Source: Phycisphaerales bacterium (GTDB lineage: Bacteria > Planctomycetota > Phycisphaerae > Phycisphaerales > UBA1924). Taken from it: a DNA stretch of 60,784 nucleotides. The stretch spans positions 1-60,784 of the forward strand of contig DASPKU010000018.1 of assembly GCA_035627955.1 (NCBI GenBank), written 5' to 3'. Both the position numbers and the translations under genes were made by a program. A model generated the notes under the pieces. It had not been told where the DNA came from and made no database searches. It saw only the letters and a list, made by a program, of their open reading frames with translations. Below are positions 50,941 through 60,784 of the stretch, one piece after another; positions within the stretch are counted from its first letter, which is position 1; each line of letters opens with the position of its first letter.

Positions 50941-51621
50941 TCAGCGACGGCGGCGGGCCAGCGCCAGGCCGCCCAGGCCCAGCAGCGCGATCGAGCCGGG
51001 GCTGGGGATGGTGTAGGCGAGGAACTGGCCGGAACTGGAGGGAACGCCCCAGTCGTTGGTGGCCATGTCGCTGCGGCTGAGGTGATCAACGCCGGGGTCG
51101 TTGCCGCCGCCGCTGCTCATCACGTCGAAGTAGAAGGTGCCGTCGCTGGTAAGGCCCAGCAGCGAGCGGGACAGGGTGACGACCTGCGTGGTGAGGCTGG
51201 AGCCGCTGATGCCGGGGCCGGCGTATGTCGCCGCCAGCAGCGTGTTGCCGCCGAAGCCGTCCATTTGCCGGAGCTCGCCGCCAAAGTTGCTGCCGCCGTC
51301 ATCGGCCCAGGTGCCAACCCAGAAGTCGATGCCCTGGCCGTTCCAGCTGATGGGGCGACCCCAGCCGTTGCCCGCGTCGTTGGCGCCGCCCGCGCCGTTG
51401 ATGGCGATCATGTACTTGCCCCAGGTGGGGTTGGACACATCGCCGCGGGTGGTGATCTCGAAGGTGATAGTGCTCGCGTCGTGGGTCACGAGCACGCTGG
51501 CGATGTCCAGGTGCGCGTGGTTGTTGTCGAAGATCTCGTTCTGAGTGTCGGTGTAGATGGCGCCCTGCGCCATACCAGCCGCCGCGAGCGCGACGGCAAC
51601 AGTGATGCCTGCCAGCTTCAT
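50941..51621 (-). CDS. PEP-CTERM-like exported protein
   Basis: A 226-residue protein. The signal peptide ends LAAAGMAQGA; the mature part is beta-rich (HAHLDIASVLVTHDASTITF; GQGIDFWVGTWADDGGSNF) and the sorting tail is IPSPGSIALLG, a hydrophobic stretch, then RRRR. GGGAGAG precedes the ATG at 51621. Function unknown. Confidence 0.84.
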   Translation of the reverse strand: MKLAGITVAVALAAAGMAQGAIYTDTQNEIFDNNHAHLDIASVLVTHDASTITFEITTRGDVSNPTWGKYMIAINGAGGANDAGNGWGRPISWNGQGIDFWVGTWADDGGSNFGGELRQMDGFGGNTLLAATYAGPGISGSSLTTQVVTLSRSLLGLTSDGTFYFDVMSSGGGNDPGVDHLSRSDMATNDWGVPSSSGQFLAYTIPSPGSIALLGLGGLALARRRR

Positions 51622-51897
51622 CTTGTCTCTCCCTGGGCTTTCGCCCAAATCGGTCTCTGACGCCAGCGCGGTCACGCGCAGGCGGTATCTCCTGATGCCG
51701 CACAGGGTACCAGCACGGCCGGATTCAGCAACAGGGGCGTCGGCAAAATGAGCCGGACGGAGGCCTGGAGTGGTGGCCGATAATGCACGCGATCCCCGAT
51801 TCCGGGGTCAGCGTGGCTCCCGACGGCTGTGACGGTGCGGGCGGGTCTTCAACTCCTCCCGATCTTCGCTGGTTTACCGAGCCGCCGGCCAACGACA

Positions 51898-51927
51898 AGG
51901 GCCCGGAGGTTTGTACCTCCGGGCCCT
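51898..51927 (-). terminator. terminator after the propeller protein
   Basis: GGGCCCGGAGGT / ACCTCCGGGCCC perfect stem with a 4-base loop, then a T-containing run on the minus strand. Confidence 0.8.
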
Positions 51928-51955
51928 ATCTATTCACGAGAGCACGCGCTGTTGC

Positions 51956-54550
51956 TCAGCAGGGATTGCCGCCCAGCACGCGGAAGAACGCCTCGATGTC
52001 CTGATCCGTGCCGAAGTCGCCGTCGCCGTTGAAGTCGCTGCCCTGGCAGTAGCAGGTGTCGCAGCAGGTTCCGCCCAGGCACGCGAAGAATGCCTCGATG
52101 TCCTGGTCGGTGCCGCTGTCGCCGTCGCCGTTGTAGTCCTGCGGGCCGCACTGGTTGCCCGGGCACTCGGGGCCGACGGAGACCTTGTCCAGGGCGTCGG
52201 GGATGGGCTGGGCGATCCACAGCGTCTGCGTGGCGGCGTTGAACGCCATCTCGCAGGGGCTGCCCGAGAGCGGCGTCTCGTCGATGAACGAGCTGGCCGC
52301 GCCCGCGGCGCTCACGCGCCAGAGCTTGCCGCCGGTGTTGTTGTTGAGGCCCGCGGCATAGAGCATGCCGTCGTGCAGGGCCGCGGCCCGCACCGAGCCG
52401 CCCGTGGGGATGGTGGCGACGATGCTGTTGCTGCTGGTGTCGAACACCTGCACGCCGGGGTTGGTGATGTTGGTGCCGATGTAGACGAACTGCCCGGCGG
52501 GGTCGATGTTCATGGTGAGCGGGTAGGGGTTGCAGGGCACGGCCGTGACCTGCGCGCTGGCGGCGCCGTTGATGTTGACCACGGCGATCTTGGAGGCCGT
52601 GGGGCTGAAGTTCATGCCCGCTAGCACGGTGTAGAGCTTCGTGCCGTCGGGGCTGAACACGGCCCGCATGGGGAACTCGGGCGTGGCGAAGCCGGGGATG
52701 GTGCCGACCTCGACGTCGGTGATGATGGTGCGCGTGGCGGTGTTGATGAGGCGGATCTTGTCCTCGAAGCTCACGCACACCGCGAGGATGGAGCCGTCGG
52801 GGGAAAGCTCGATGCCGCTGATGTCGCTGTACGCGGCGTACTGGGCGTTGCCGGTTTGGCCCGCGAGCACGGTGCCGGCGATGCTGCTGGCGGCGCCGGC
52901 GATGTTGATGACGTAGATGGTGTCGGTCCCCGCGAGGGAGAGCACGTAGGCCTTGCTGCCGTCTGGGGAGATCTTCACCTTGCCGGGGCGGGTGGGCGTC
53001 GAGAGATGGGCCACCCGAGTGCGGCTGGCGATGTCAACGATGGAAACGGTGCCCGAGCCGTCGTCGGTGTTGCACACCACGGCGTACTGGCCGTTGGGCG
53101 TAACGGCGAGGTCGAGCACGCGGTCGCCCGTGTTGACGTAGCCCAGCGTGGCGTTGGTGTGGCCGTCGATGATGGTGACGTTGCGGCTGGAGAGGTTGCC
53201 CGCGACCACGACGCTGCCGTCGGCGGAGGTGGCGACGACGCGGGTGCTGTCACCCTCCGGCGGGGGGCCGCTGAGGGCGAAGCCCTCGAACGAGCTGGCC
53301 GCGCCGTTGATGTTGTAGACGTGGATGTCCTCGCGGAAGCGGTTGTTGAGGGCCACGGCCCGCAGCTGCGTGGGGCTGATGGCGGCGTCGGCGCACGCGG
53401 CGAAGGTGAGGTTCGCGACCGCCGACTGGCTGGCGATGCTGATCACACGCGAGGTGAAGTTGGACACGAAGATGTACTGGTTGTCGAAGGACAGCTCCAG
53501 GTCGCCCACGATGCCGGTGGAGACGGTGGCGGTGCGCACGCCGTCGCTGAGGCGGTGGAAGACAGTGTTATTCGAGATCGCGGCCACCGCGTACTGCTTG
53601 TCGGGCGTGATCTTGATGACCTGGCCCTCGAGGCTGTCGGTGAGACCCGACAGCACGGTGGCGGTGCCGTTCACGAGGTCAACCTTGGTGATCTTCCGCT
53701 CGTTGCCCTCGTGCCCGATCACGGCGGTCGTGCCGTCCGGGTGAATGTCGATGGAGCGGCCGCCGGGGGCCGTGGGAATGTTCATCACCATCGCGCCGTC
53801 GCTGACGTTGAAGGCCACCACGCGACCGGGGGCGATGTTGTCGGGGACCACGATGCGGGTGCCGTCGGGCGTGAGGGCCCACTTGCTCCACAGGCCCGAA
53901 CTGATGCCCACCTCGGGCGTGGCGAAGGCGCCGATCGCGCCCATCGACGTGCCGGGGAAGGAGCGAACTTCGCTGAGCGTGCTCAGGCTGACCACCGAGA
54001 ACGTCGCGTTCACGGCGTCGTTGGTGACCGACACCACGGCGAACTGGCTGTCGGGTGTGATGGCGACGCGGAAGGGCTGCGTGCCGGTGATGGGCACGTT
54101 GCCCAGCAGCGTGTGCGTGGGGATGTGCACCACGGACACGGAGTTGCTGAAGACGTTGCTGCACACGGCGTACTGGCCGTTGGGCGAGACCGCGACGTGG
54201 TTGGGGAAGAACTCCACCTCGACCGAGTGCGTCACCGTGCGGGTGTTGACGTTTAAGAACGTCATGAGGCCGTTGGCGACCCCCGTGCCCTGGTTGACGA
54301 TCACGGCGGTGGTGCCGTCGGGCGTGAAGGCGACGTCACGGGGGATGTCGCCGTCGGGCACGCCATTGACGTCGACGAACTCGGCGAGCAAGCGAGACGC
54401 GTAGGGCGCGGGCAGCGGCAGCGGGCGCGGGGCGTCCCAGATCTCGGTGCAGTGCGCGGGCGCGCCCTCGGTGTTCACGGTTTCAACGGGCTGCGCGAAG
54501 GCCATCCCCGCGCTCATCACAAGCACCGCAGCAACAGATCGTGCCAGCAT
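51956..54550 (-). CDS. exported YVTN-type beta-propeller protein with dockerin-like tail
   Basis: An 864-residue protein. After the signal peptide (ends SAGMAFAQ) come many YVTN/YncE-like blades (VAFTPDGTTAVIVNQG; VAVSPNGQYAVCSNVFSN; VAVTPNGQYAVVCNTDDGSG; IELSPDGSILAVCVS), apparently two propellers. The tail has two GDGDxGTDQDIEAFF modules and ends LGGNPC. Start at ATG 54550 with AAAGGA upstream. Probably a surface-bound or secreted scaffold. Confidence 0.92.
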   Translation of the reverse strand: MLARSVAAVLVMSAGMAFAQPVETVNTEGAPAHCTEIWDAPRPLPLPAPYASRLLAEFVDVNGVPDGDIPRDVAFTPDGTTAVIVNQGTGVANGLMTFLNVNTRTVTHSVEVEFFPNHVAVSPNGQYAVCSNVFSNSVSVVHIPTHTLLGNVPITGTQPFRVAITPDSQFAVVSVTNDAVNATFSVVSLSTLSEVRSFPGTSMGAIGAFATPEVGISSGLWSKWALTPDGTRIVVPDNIAPGRVVAFNVSDGAMVMNIPTAPGGRSIDIHPDGTTAVIGHEGNERKITKVDLVNGTATVLSGLTDSLEGQVIKITPDKQYAVAAISNNTVFHRLSDGVRTATVSTGIVGDLELSFDNQYIFVSNFTSRVISIASQSAVANLTFAACADAAISPTQLRAVALNNRFREDIHVYNINGAASSFEGFALSGPPPEGDSTRVVATSADGSVVVAGNLSSRNVTIIDGHTNATLGYVNTGDRVLDLAVTPNGQYAVVCNTDDGSGTVSIVDIASRTRVAHLSTPTRPGKVKISPDGSKAYVLSLAGTDTIYVINIAGAASSIAGTVLAGQTGNAQYAAYSDISGIELSPDGSILAVCVSFEDKIRLINTATRTIITDVEVGTIPGFATPEFPMRAVFSPDGTKLYTVLAGMNFSPTASKIAVVNINGAASAQVTAVPCNPYPLTMNIDPAGQFVYIGTNITNPGVQVFDTSSNSIVATIPTGGSVRAAALHDGMLYAAGLNNNTGGKLWRVSAAGAASSFIDETPLSGSPCEMAFNAATQTLWIAQPIPDALDKVSVGPECPGNQCGPQDYNGDGDSGTDQDIEAFFACLGGTCCDTCYCQGSDFNGDGDFGTDQDIEAFFRVLGGNPC
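51959..52145 (-). repeat. dockerin-like double module (copy 2)
   Basis: Paired GDGDxGTDQDIEAFF units with a CCDTCYC linker, ending the propeller protein. Confidence 0.9.
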
Positions 54551-54672
54551 GATCGTCCTTTCGTTCGAGCGGGGCGCACCGCCGCCGCTGATCCAGAGTC
54601 TTCGAACCGTTCCGACGCACGGCCCCGGCCCGCTACGGCCAGCCGCGGCGGCCAACCACTTCTCGAGCGGTC

Positions 54673-55449
54673 TCAGCAGGGGCTGCCGCCCAGCACGCGG
54701 AAGAAGGCCTCGATGTCCTGGTCGGTGCCGATGTCGCCGTCGCCGTTGAAGTCGGCCCCGCCGCAGAAGCAGGTGTCGCAGCAGGTCCCGCCCAGGCAGG
54801 CGAAGAAGGCCTCGATGTCCTGGTCGGTGCCCGAGTCGCCGTCGCCGTTGAAGTCCTGGGAGCCGCACTCCGGCGGACAGCCGCCCCCACCGACCACGAC
54901 CCGCAGAATGGGCGTGTTCGGGGCGGTCAGGTTGATGACGTTCGGGAAGTTGGGGTTGCTGGTGGGCACCACGCGCACGCCGACGTGCGTGGCCCCGCCG
55001 CTGATCAGCGCCTGGACGGCTGGCGTGGCGTCGATGTTGACGTCGACGAAGGTCTGGGTCGGCGGGTGGTACGTGGCCGTGCCGACGACCGTCGCGGGAA
55101 TATTGAAGTCGCTGAGGGTGACGGTGCCGTCAGCGCCGTAGACCTCGACGTTGAAGTTGCGCGGCCCGTTGTCCTGCGCATTGTTTACCACGATGCGGAA
55201 CAGGATGTTGGCGCTGGCAAGGGTCTGGCCCGCGAGGGCGGTGGTGTCGAACTCGAGCATGGCGCGGTCCTCGGCTGAGCCGGTGCGCCGGATGAGGGTG
55301 TTGAACCCGCCGGTGGTGGTCAGGAGCTCGGGCGACCCGCCCAGCGGGCTGTCGCGCCCGCTGCCGATGGAGACGGGCGAGAGGTCCTGCGCGAGCGCTG
55401 GGAAGGTGACGCCGGCGAGAACGAGGAACGGAATGAGCTTGGACTGCAT
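54673..55449 (-). CDS. exported DNRLRE-like domain protein with dockerin-like tail
   Basis: A 258-residue protein. The signal peptide ends VTFPALAQ; one beta-sandwich domain follows (RAMLEFDTTALAGQTLASAN; VTLSDFNIPATVVGTATYHP; FVDVNIDATPAVQALISGG), which resembles the DNRLRE/DUF7594-type adhesion-associated fold. Two GDGDxGTDQDIEAFF modules and LGGSPC end it. Start at ATG 55449. Confidence 0.85.
   Translation of the reverse strand: MQSKLIPFLVLAGVTFPALAQDLSPVSIGSGRDSPLGGSPELLTTTGGFNTLIRRTGSAEDRAMLEFDTTALAGQTLASANILFRIVVNNAQDNGPRNFNVEVYGADGTVTLSDFNIPATVVGTATYHPPTQTFVDVNIDATPAVQALISGGATHVGVRVVPTSNPNFPNVINLTAPNTPILRVVVGGGGCPPECGSQDFNGDGDSGTDQDIEAFFACLGGTCCDTCFCGGADFNGDGDIGTDQDIEAFFRVLGGSPC
54675..54865 (-). 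repeat. dockerin-like double module (copy 3)
   Basis: Paired GDGDxGTDQDIEAFF units with a CCDTCFCGGAD linker. Confidence 0.9.
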
Positions 55450-55567
55450 GAGGGTCTCCTGGTGACTCGAACTGACATCCCCACCCCCCGCTACAACGAG
55501 CCGAGATTACCGGATGCGAAGGCCGCGCCAAGGGTCACTTGGCAGAAAGCCTGTGGCGGATCAGTGC

Positions 55568-56452
55568 TCAGCAGGCGTTGCCGCCCAGCACGCGGAAGAA
55601 GGCCTCGATGTCCTGATCGGTGCCGGTGTCACCGTCGCCGTTGAAGTCGGCCCCGCCGCAGAAGCAGGTGTCGCAGCAGGTCCCGCCGAGGCACGCGAAG
55701 AACGCCTCGATGTCCTGGTCGGTGCCGCTGTCGCCATCGCCGTTGTAGTCCTGCGGCCCGCAGCCATCCGGGCAGCCGCCCGCGGGAGTAACGGTGAGAC
55801 GCAGGGCGAGCATGCCCTGCGCGTACCAGGAATCAGTCTGCGTATAGCTCGAGACGCCAATGGCCTGCGTGCCCGCGGCACTGGCCGATTCAACATGGCC
55901 GGTGGTGGAGACACCGTTGCCGGTGTGGCGGATCGTGATCAACAGGCTACCGCCGGTGTAGAAGTAGGGGGTGGTGAAGGTGATGTCGGTGCCCCAGGGG
56001 TTCGGGGTTGGCGCGGGCGAGCCACCGGGGAACGCGCCGGGCGCGAGGGTCAGTGAGCCCGAGCGGACCATGACCGCGCCGGCTCCGATGTTGTTCGTGT
56101 ACGTGCTGCTCATCTGACCGGCGATTGCATCGCTGGGGCTGAGGGTCATATCCCAGTTCGCGAAGGTCAGCTGAGTGGTGGGCCAGCTCGGGAACGGGAA
56201 ACTCGGGAGCGTCGCCGGCGGGCGACGGAAGGCGAGCGCCGTGATATTGACGTTGGTGGGCATGCCCGCGGCCTGCAGCGCCGCCTCGTTCATCAGAATC
56301 TGATAGCTGCGGGCGTCACGGTGGAACACCGTGCTGAACCCCCCCGAGGTTCCGCTCGCTTCGATGCCCGCGGGCATCGAGACGGTCTGGGCCGAAGCCG
56401 CGGCCGCGAGGGTCAGGGACGACAGCACGCCGACGCACATCCGGTTCCGCAT
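55568..56452 (-). CDS. exported protein with dockerin-like tail
   Basis: A 294-residue protein. The signal peptide ends LAAAASAQ; the mature domain is beta-rich (FHRDARSYQILMNEAALQA; WGTDITFTTPYFYTGGSLL) and of unknown family, common in planctomycete and haloarchaeal-like surface proteins only by general style. Two GDGDxGTDQDIEAFF modules and LGGNAC end it. Start at ATG 56452, with GGAG upstream. Confidence 0.85.
   Translation of the reverse strand: MRNRMCVGVLSSLTLAAAASAQTVSMPAGIEASGTSGGFSTVFHRDARSYQILMNEAALQAAGMPTNVNITALAFRRPPATLPSFPFPSWPTTQLTFANWDMTLSPSDAIAGQMSSTYTNNIGAGAVMVRSGSLTLAPGAFPGGSPAPTPNPWGTDITFTTPYFYTGGSLLITIRHTGNGVSTTGHVESASAAGTQAIGVSSYTQTDSWYAQGMLALRLTVTPAGGCPDGCGPQDYNGDGDSGTDQDIEAFFACLGGTCCDTCFCGGADFNGDGDTGTDQDIEAFFRVLGGNAC
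55571..55762 (-). repeat. dockerin-like double module (copy 4)
   Basis: Paired GDGDxGTDQDIEAFF units with a CCDTCFCGGAD linker, very close to copy 3. Confidence 0.9.
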
Positions 56453-56616
56453 GGTGGCACTCCAGGTTGGCTGAGGCTCCAGAATACTGGTGTGGTGTGC
56501 TCGTGCAAGCACATCCAGCCCCAACTCGCGGAATCGAAAGCGGAGGCATCGCGGGGCATTTCAGGATGTCACACGCGACGAAAGGTCCGGGCGAGCCACG
56601 CTCAAGCGGCCTGAGA

Positions 56617-57301
56617 TCATGGCCCCTTCGGGGCGGGCGTTTCAGCGCCTGTTGCACCATCGGTCGTGGGCGGTGGCGGGGAGGGTGCTCCAGTATCGCC
56701 GGTGGTCCCGGTTCGGCCGGTCCCCGCGCCAGAACCGCTGCCGCTGCCCGTACCTGTGCCGCCTCCAGGGCCAGGCCCGCCAACCTCGCCGTCGAGGTCG
56801 GTGTCGTCCTGGGTGCCCACCACGCCGTCCTTCCCGGGGAGGATGACGACGAAGGTGGTGGGGGAGTTGACGCGGTAGCCCAGGGTGTTGCCGCGCCGGT
56901 CGGTGATGGTGGTGCCCGGGTACTTAGTGGTGAGCTCGTTCAGGTCGGCAGGGAGGCGGCCATTGGCCTGGTAGAACTGCTGCACGTTCGTGTGCACCTC
57001 GATGGCGCCACGGTACTCCTTGACCAGCGTGAAGATCCCAACACCGATGCCGCCGAAGAAGATCATCACGGCGAGCAGGATGGCGGTGCCGATCAGGCCC
57101 AGGACCAGGCCGGCGATGGCGAGGCCGCGGGGTTCCTTGCGGAGGGCCGCTGCGGAGAGGATCAGCCCCCAGCGGGCAGAGGATGAGCACGCCAAAGCAC
57201 CCGCCCAGGAATCCCACGAGCGAGACAACAAACCCGGCGATGCCGAGGCCGTTGGTTTCGGGCTTCTGGTACGCGTACGGATCGCCTGGGTAGCTGGACA
57301 T
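56617..57301 (-). pseudogene. DUF4190/pseudopilin-like membrane protein with a frameshift
   Basis: Translation starts MSSYPGDPYAYQKPETNGLG and runs through a first helix (IAGFVVSLVGFLGGCFGVLI). At a run of five G on the minus strand (57166-57170) the frame is lost; removing one base restores PLG-LILSAAALRKEPRGLA, a second helix pair and a pseudopilin-like part (YQANGRLPADLNELTTKYPG; ILPGKDGVVGTQDDTDLDGE). A Gly/Thr/Pro-rich tail follows. Corrected, it would be about 228 residues. Either a sequencing/assembly indel or a real recent lesion. Confidence 0.8.
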
Positions 57302-57557
57302 CGAGGGTCCCCCGTGGAGGTGTGGGGCCCCAATCTACGGGAAGGGTGCGGGACCCGCCAGTGGGGGGCGGAGGAGTGGGGTGCCGGAGGCGGTTGCGGG
57401 GCGGCCCGCGGGTCGACGTCTCCGAGTGGTCGACCTAACCTTCCTCCCCTGTCGTCCCCTGCCGGGGTCGGTGGCGGTTTGGGCAGAACGTCCAGAAGGC
57501 TGCAGGTCGGGCTGAAGGCCCGCCCCCCCGCTCCGAGGCTTACTTAAGGGAACACGC

Positions 57558-59138
<1,581 letters not shown>

Positions 59139-59163
59139 GATAGCCCATCAGCGAACAACCCAA

Positions 59164-59196
59164 AGCCCAGGGATCACGATCCCTGGGCTTTTTCGT
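59164..59196 (+). terminator. rho-independent terminator after atpA
   Basis: AGCCCAGGGATC / GATCCCTGGGCT stem with a 3-base loop, then TTTTCG. Confidence 0.93.
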
Positions 59197-59247
59197 TCGT
59201 GCACCATGATCTTCCAACCGGCCCCGTGTGCCAGTACGCTCACCCCC

Positions 59248-59784
59248 ATGGTGCACGAGCGGCGCTGGCGGCGGGCGTTCCGGTGGTCGGCAGCGATCGC
59301 GGGCGTGTGCATGGCGGGGTTCTTCTTGAGCCCCTTTGAGCCCATGTGGGTCTCGCAGCCGCGCATGATCCAGACCAGCCCGCCCGTGAGCTGGATGATG
59401 GGGCTGCGGCGCGGCATGCTGCAGGCCTCGGGCAACTTCGCCGCCGAGCGCCGCGGCTGGCGGGCCCTGGGCGCCTGGGACCACCACAAGCTCGACTACT
59501 TCCCCCGCCGCGCCCCGCTCATCACGCTGGAGCGGATGAAGACCCCCGCGGGCACGCCCGGGGCGTGGTACTTCTGCCTCGACCTGCCGCTGGTGTACCC
59601 CGCGTTCGCCTTCGGCGTGACCGCCCTCGCCACCGGCGCCCGCTGGGCCCGCCTCGCCCACCGGAGGCGCAAGGGCTGGTGCCTGCGCTGCCGCTACGAC
59701 CGCGCGGGGCTGAGCCCCCAGGCCGCGTGCCCGGAGTGCGGGTGGACGCCGGTGAGTGATTCATTAGCGCCGGCCGTGAAGTAA
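59248..59784 (+). CDS. membrane protein with C-terminal zinc ribbon
   Basis: A 178-residue protein. Hydrophobic segments lie near 11-30 and 110-135; the end is a ribbon with CLRCRYDRAGLSPQAACPECG. It is related in style to the two following genes and to the protein at 13125. Role unknown. Confidence 0.72.
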   Translation: MVHERRWRRAFRWSAAIAGVCMAGFFLSPFEPMWVSQPRMIQTSPPVSWMMGLRRGMLQASGNFAAERRGWRALGAWDHHKLDYFPRRAPLITLERMKTPAGTPGAWYFCLDLPLVYPAFAFGVTALATGARWARLAHRRRKGWCLRCRYDRAGLSPQAACPECGWTPVSDSLAPAVK

Positions 59785-59819
59785 GGCGGGCGAGCGAGCC
59801 GCGCTGGTAGGCTGCCGTG

Positions 59820-60473
59820 ATGCTCCGGCCGAGTTTCACCACCTCCGCCACGAATCGATGGGGATTCAAGCTCGCCCGCGTGGGGGTGTGCCTGTTCGCA
59901 GGCGCGGTGGTCACGTGGGGGGTGGCGTGGGGGTGTGCGCTGTGGTTCGCCAGCGGAAGTAAGGTCCAGTACAACCAGCGCTGGGCACGCATGGTGAACA
60001 ACGTGCCGGTCATCGGCAGGCTGAGCGCGGCGATCACAGCGGGGCCCGGCTACCAGTGCTGGACCCTTCTCAGCCCGGCGGAAGCAGGAACGATCATTCC
60101 ACCCACCGCGGACCCGGTACATGTGGAGTTCTGGATGCTTCCGCACAACCCCGGTGATGTCATCACCCAGAGCTTGCGGGTTGGGATGCCCTGCTACGCG
60201 ATGTACACGCATGGACCCGCCTCGAGCGCTCTTGCGTACGACGACCCTCGCGGCATCGACATGTGGGAAGGCGAGCTTCCTACCCGCCTCCTCCCCCTCG
60301 GCTTCACCCTCAACACTCTCCTCTACGCCGGCGTGACGCTGGGCCTCGTCGAGGGCGTCGCGTTCACGCGGCGGCGGAGGCGGCGCAACAAAGGCCGTTG
60401 CCCCTCGTGCGGCTACGACCGCGGCGGGATCGCAGTTGACGCGGCGTGCCCGGAGTGCGGGGGGAAGGCGTGA
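59820..60473 (+). CDS. membrane protein with zinc ribbon, tandem copy 1
   Basis: A 217-residue protein. A first helix (AGAVVTWGVAWGCALWFA) is followed by an extracytoplasmic part (VQYNQRWARMVNNVPVIGRL; FWMLPHNPGDVITQSLRVG), a second helix (LGFTLNTLLYAGVTLGLV) and a ribbon CPSCGYDRGG...ACPECGG. GTG 59817 is an alternative start. Its stop overlaps the start of a near-identical copy. Confidence 0.75.
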   Translation: MLRPSFTTSATNRWGFKLARVGVCLFAGAVVTWGVAWGCALWFASGSKVQYNQRWARMVNNVPVIGRLSAAITAGPGYQCWTLLSPAEAGTIIPPTADPVHVEFWMLPHNPGDVITQSLRVGMPCYAMYTHGPASSALAYDDPRGIDMWEGELPTRLLPLGFTLNTLLYAGVTLGLVEGVAFTRRRRRRNKGRCPSCGYDRGGIAVDAACPECGGKA

Positions 60474-60784
60474 GGAAGAAGCGTTGGGCCATAAAGGTTG
60501 TCCTCTGCTTGCTCGCGGGTGCGGTGGTCACGTGGGGGGTGGCGTGGGGGTGTGCGCTGTGGTTCGCCAGCGGAAGTAAGGTCCAGTACAACCAGCGCTG
60601 GGCACGCATGGTGAACAACGTGCCGGTCATCGGCAGGCTGAGCGCGACGATCACAGCGGGGCCCGGCTACCAGTGCTGGACCCTTCTCAGCCCGGCGGAA
60701 GCAGGAACGATCATTCCACCCACCGCGGACCCGGTACATGTGGAGTTCTGGATGCTTCCGCACAACCCCGGTGATGTCATCACC
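59904..60784. repeat. near-identical direct duplication
   Basis: 59904-60167 and 60521-60784 (264 bases each, offset 617) are identical except for G at 60030 versus A at 60647. The second copy runs to the window edge, so the repeat is longer than seen. Confidence 0.95.
60470..60784 (+). CDS. membrane protein, tandem copy 2, C-terminus beyond window
   Basis: 105 codons from GTG 60470, which overlaps the preceding stop (GTGA) and follows GGGGGAAGG. After a different N-terminus (VRKKRWAIKVVLCLLAG) it matches copy 1 with one amino-acid change (Ala to Thr). The rest lies outside the window. Confidence 0.75.
   Translation, partial: MRKKRWAIKVVLCLLAGAVVTWGVAWGCALWFASGSKVQYNQRWARMVNNVPVIGRLSATITAGPGYQCWTLLSPAEAGTIIPPTADPVHVEFWMLPHNPGDVIT

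Noticed and set aside
54551-54868. N-terminal extension of the propeller protein
   Set aside because: It overlaps the dockerin tail of the next gene in another frame and is Arg-rich; a signal peptide and ribosome site support ATG 54550.

Overview
The window reads as chromosomal DNA of a high-GC planctomycete, most likely from Phycisphaerae/Phycisphaerales. This rests on PEP-CTERM-like tails (VPAPSAA... plus hydrophobic stretch plus RRRR), four exported proteins ending in paired GDGDxGTDQDIEAFF dockerin-like modules, membrane proteins with CPxCGYD...CPECG zinc ribbons, and housekeeping genes scattered singly or in short operons. No rRNA, tRNA, CRISPR array or transposase was recognised.

Left end (1-5911): a probable genomic island of visibly lower GC and different codon use. 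It holds a phage-type ParB-like/DNA methyltransferase cut by the window edge, a decayed copy of the same ParB domain, a small zinc-ribbon membrane protein, and a two-gene operon in which a beta-rich protein of unknown family precedes a TPR-CHAT (caspase-like) protease. The island abuts a comM gene that stops just before its Walker A motif, so comM looks like the insertion site.

6.7-24.8 kb: glycosyltransferase-like protein, PAT-type acetyltransferase, ketoglutarate-semialdehyde-type aldehyde dehydrogenase, a 21-bp tandem repeat array, ftsK, zinc-ribbon and exported proteins, a coiled-coil protein, an RsuA/RluB-type pseudouridine synthase, a YihY/BrkB membrane protein, the cdaA-cdaR c-di-AMP pair, a small Nfu-N protein overlapping mutY, and der.

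24.8-41 kb: N-acetylglucosaminyl-asparaginase, an ECF sigma/anti-sigma operon with an exported leader protein, a PEBP protein, an MnmE-like GTPase, coaX, sthA, a lipoprotein, a large exported protein, trxB, a PEP-CTERM protein, a three-CHRD surface protein, a pentameric ligand-gated-channel homologue and a PQQ-type sugar dehydrogenase.

41-57.3 kb: a secreted/surface-protein region (PEP-CTERM proteins, subtilase, YVTN propeller, dockerin-like proteins, CBM20-like esterase, GT4 glycosyltransferase) interrupted by an ISC iron-sulfur operon (iscS-HEPN-unknown-iscU-iscA) and a 27-codon ORF with its own ribosome site and terminator.

57.3-60.8 kb: a frameshifted DUF4190/pseudopilin-like gene, a stand-alone atpA, and zinc-ribbon membrane proteins, the last two forming a fresh tandem duplication that runs off the window. 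The best leads for something undescribed are the CHAT operon, the HEPN pair inside the isc operon, the 27-codon ORF and the 21-bp array.
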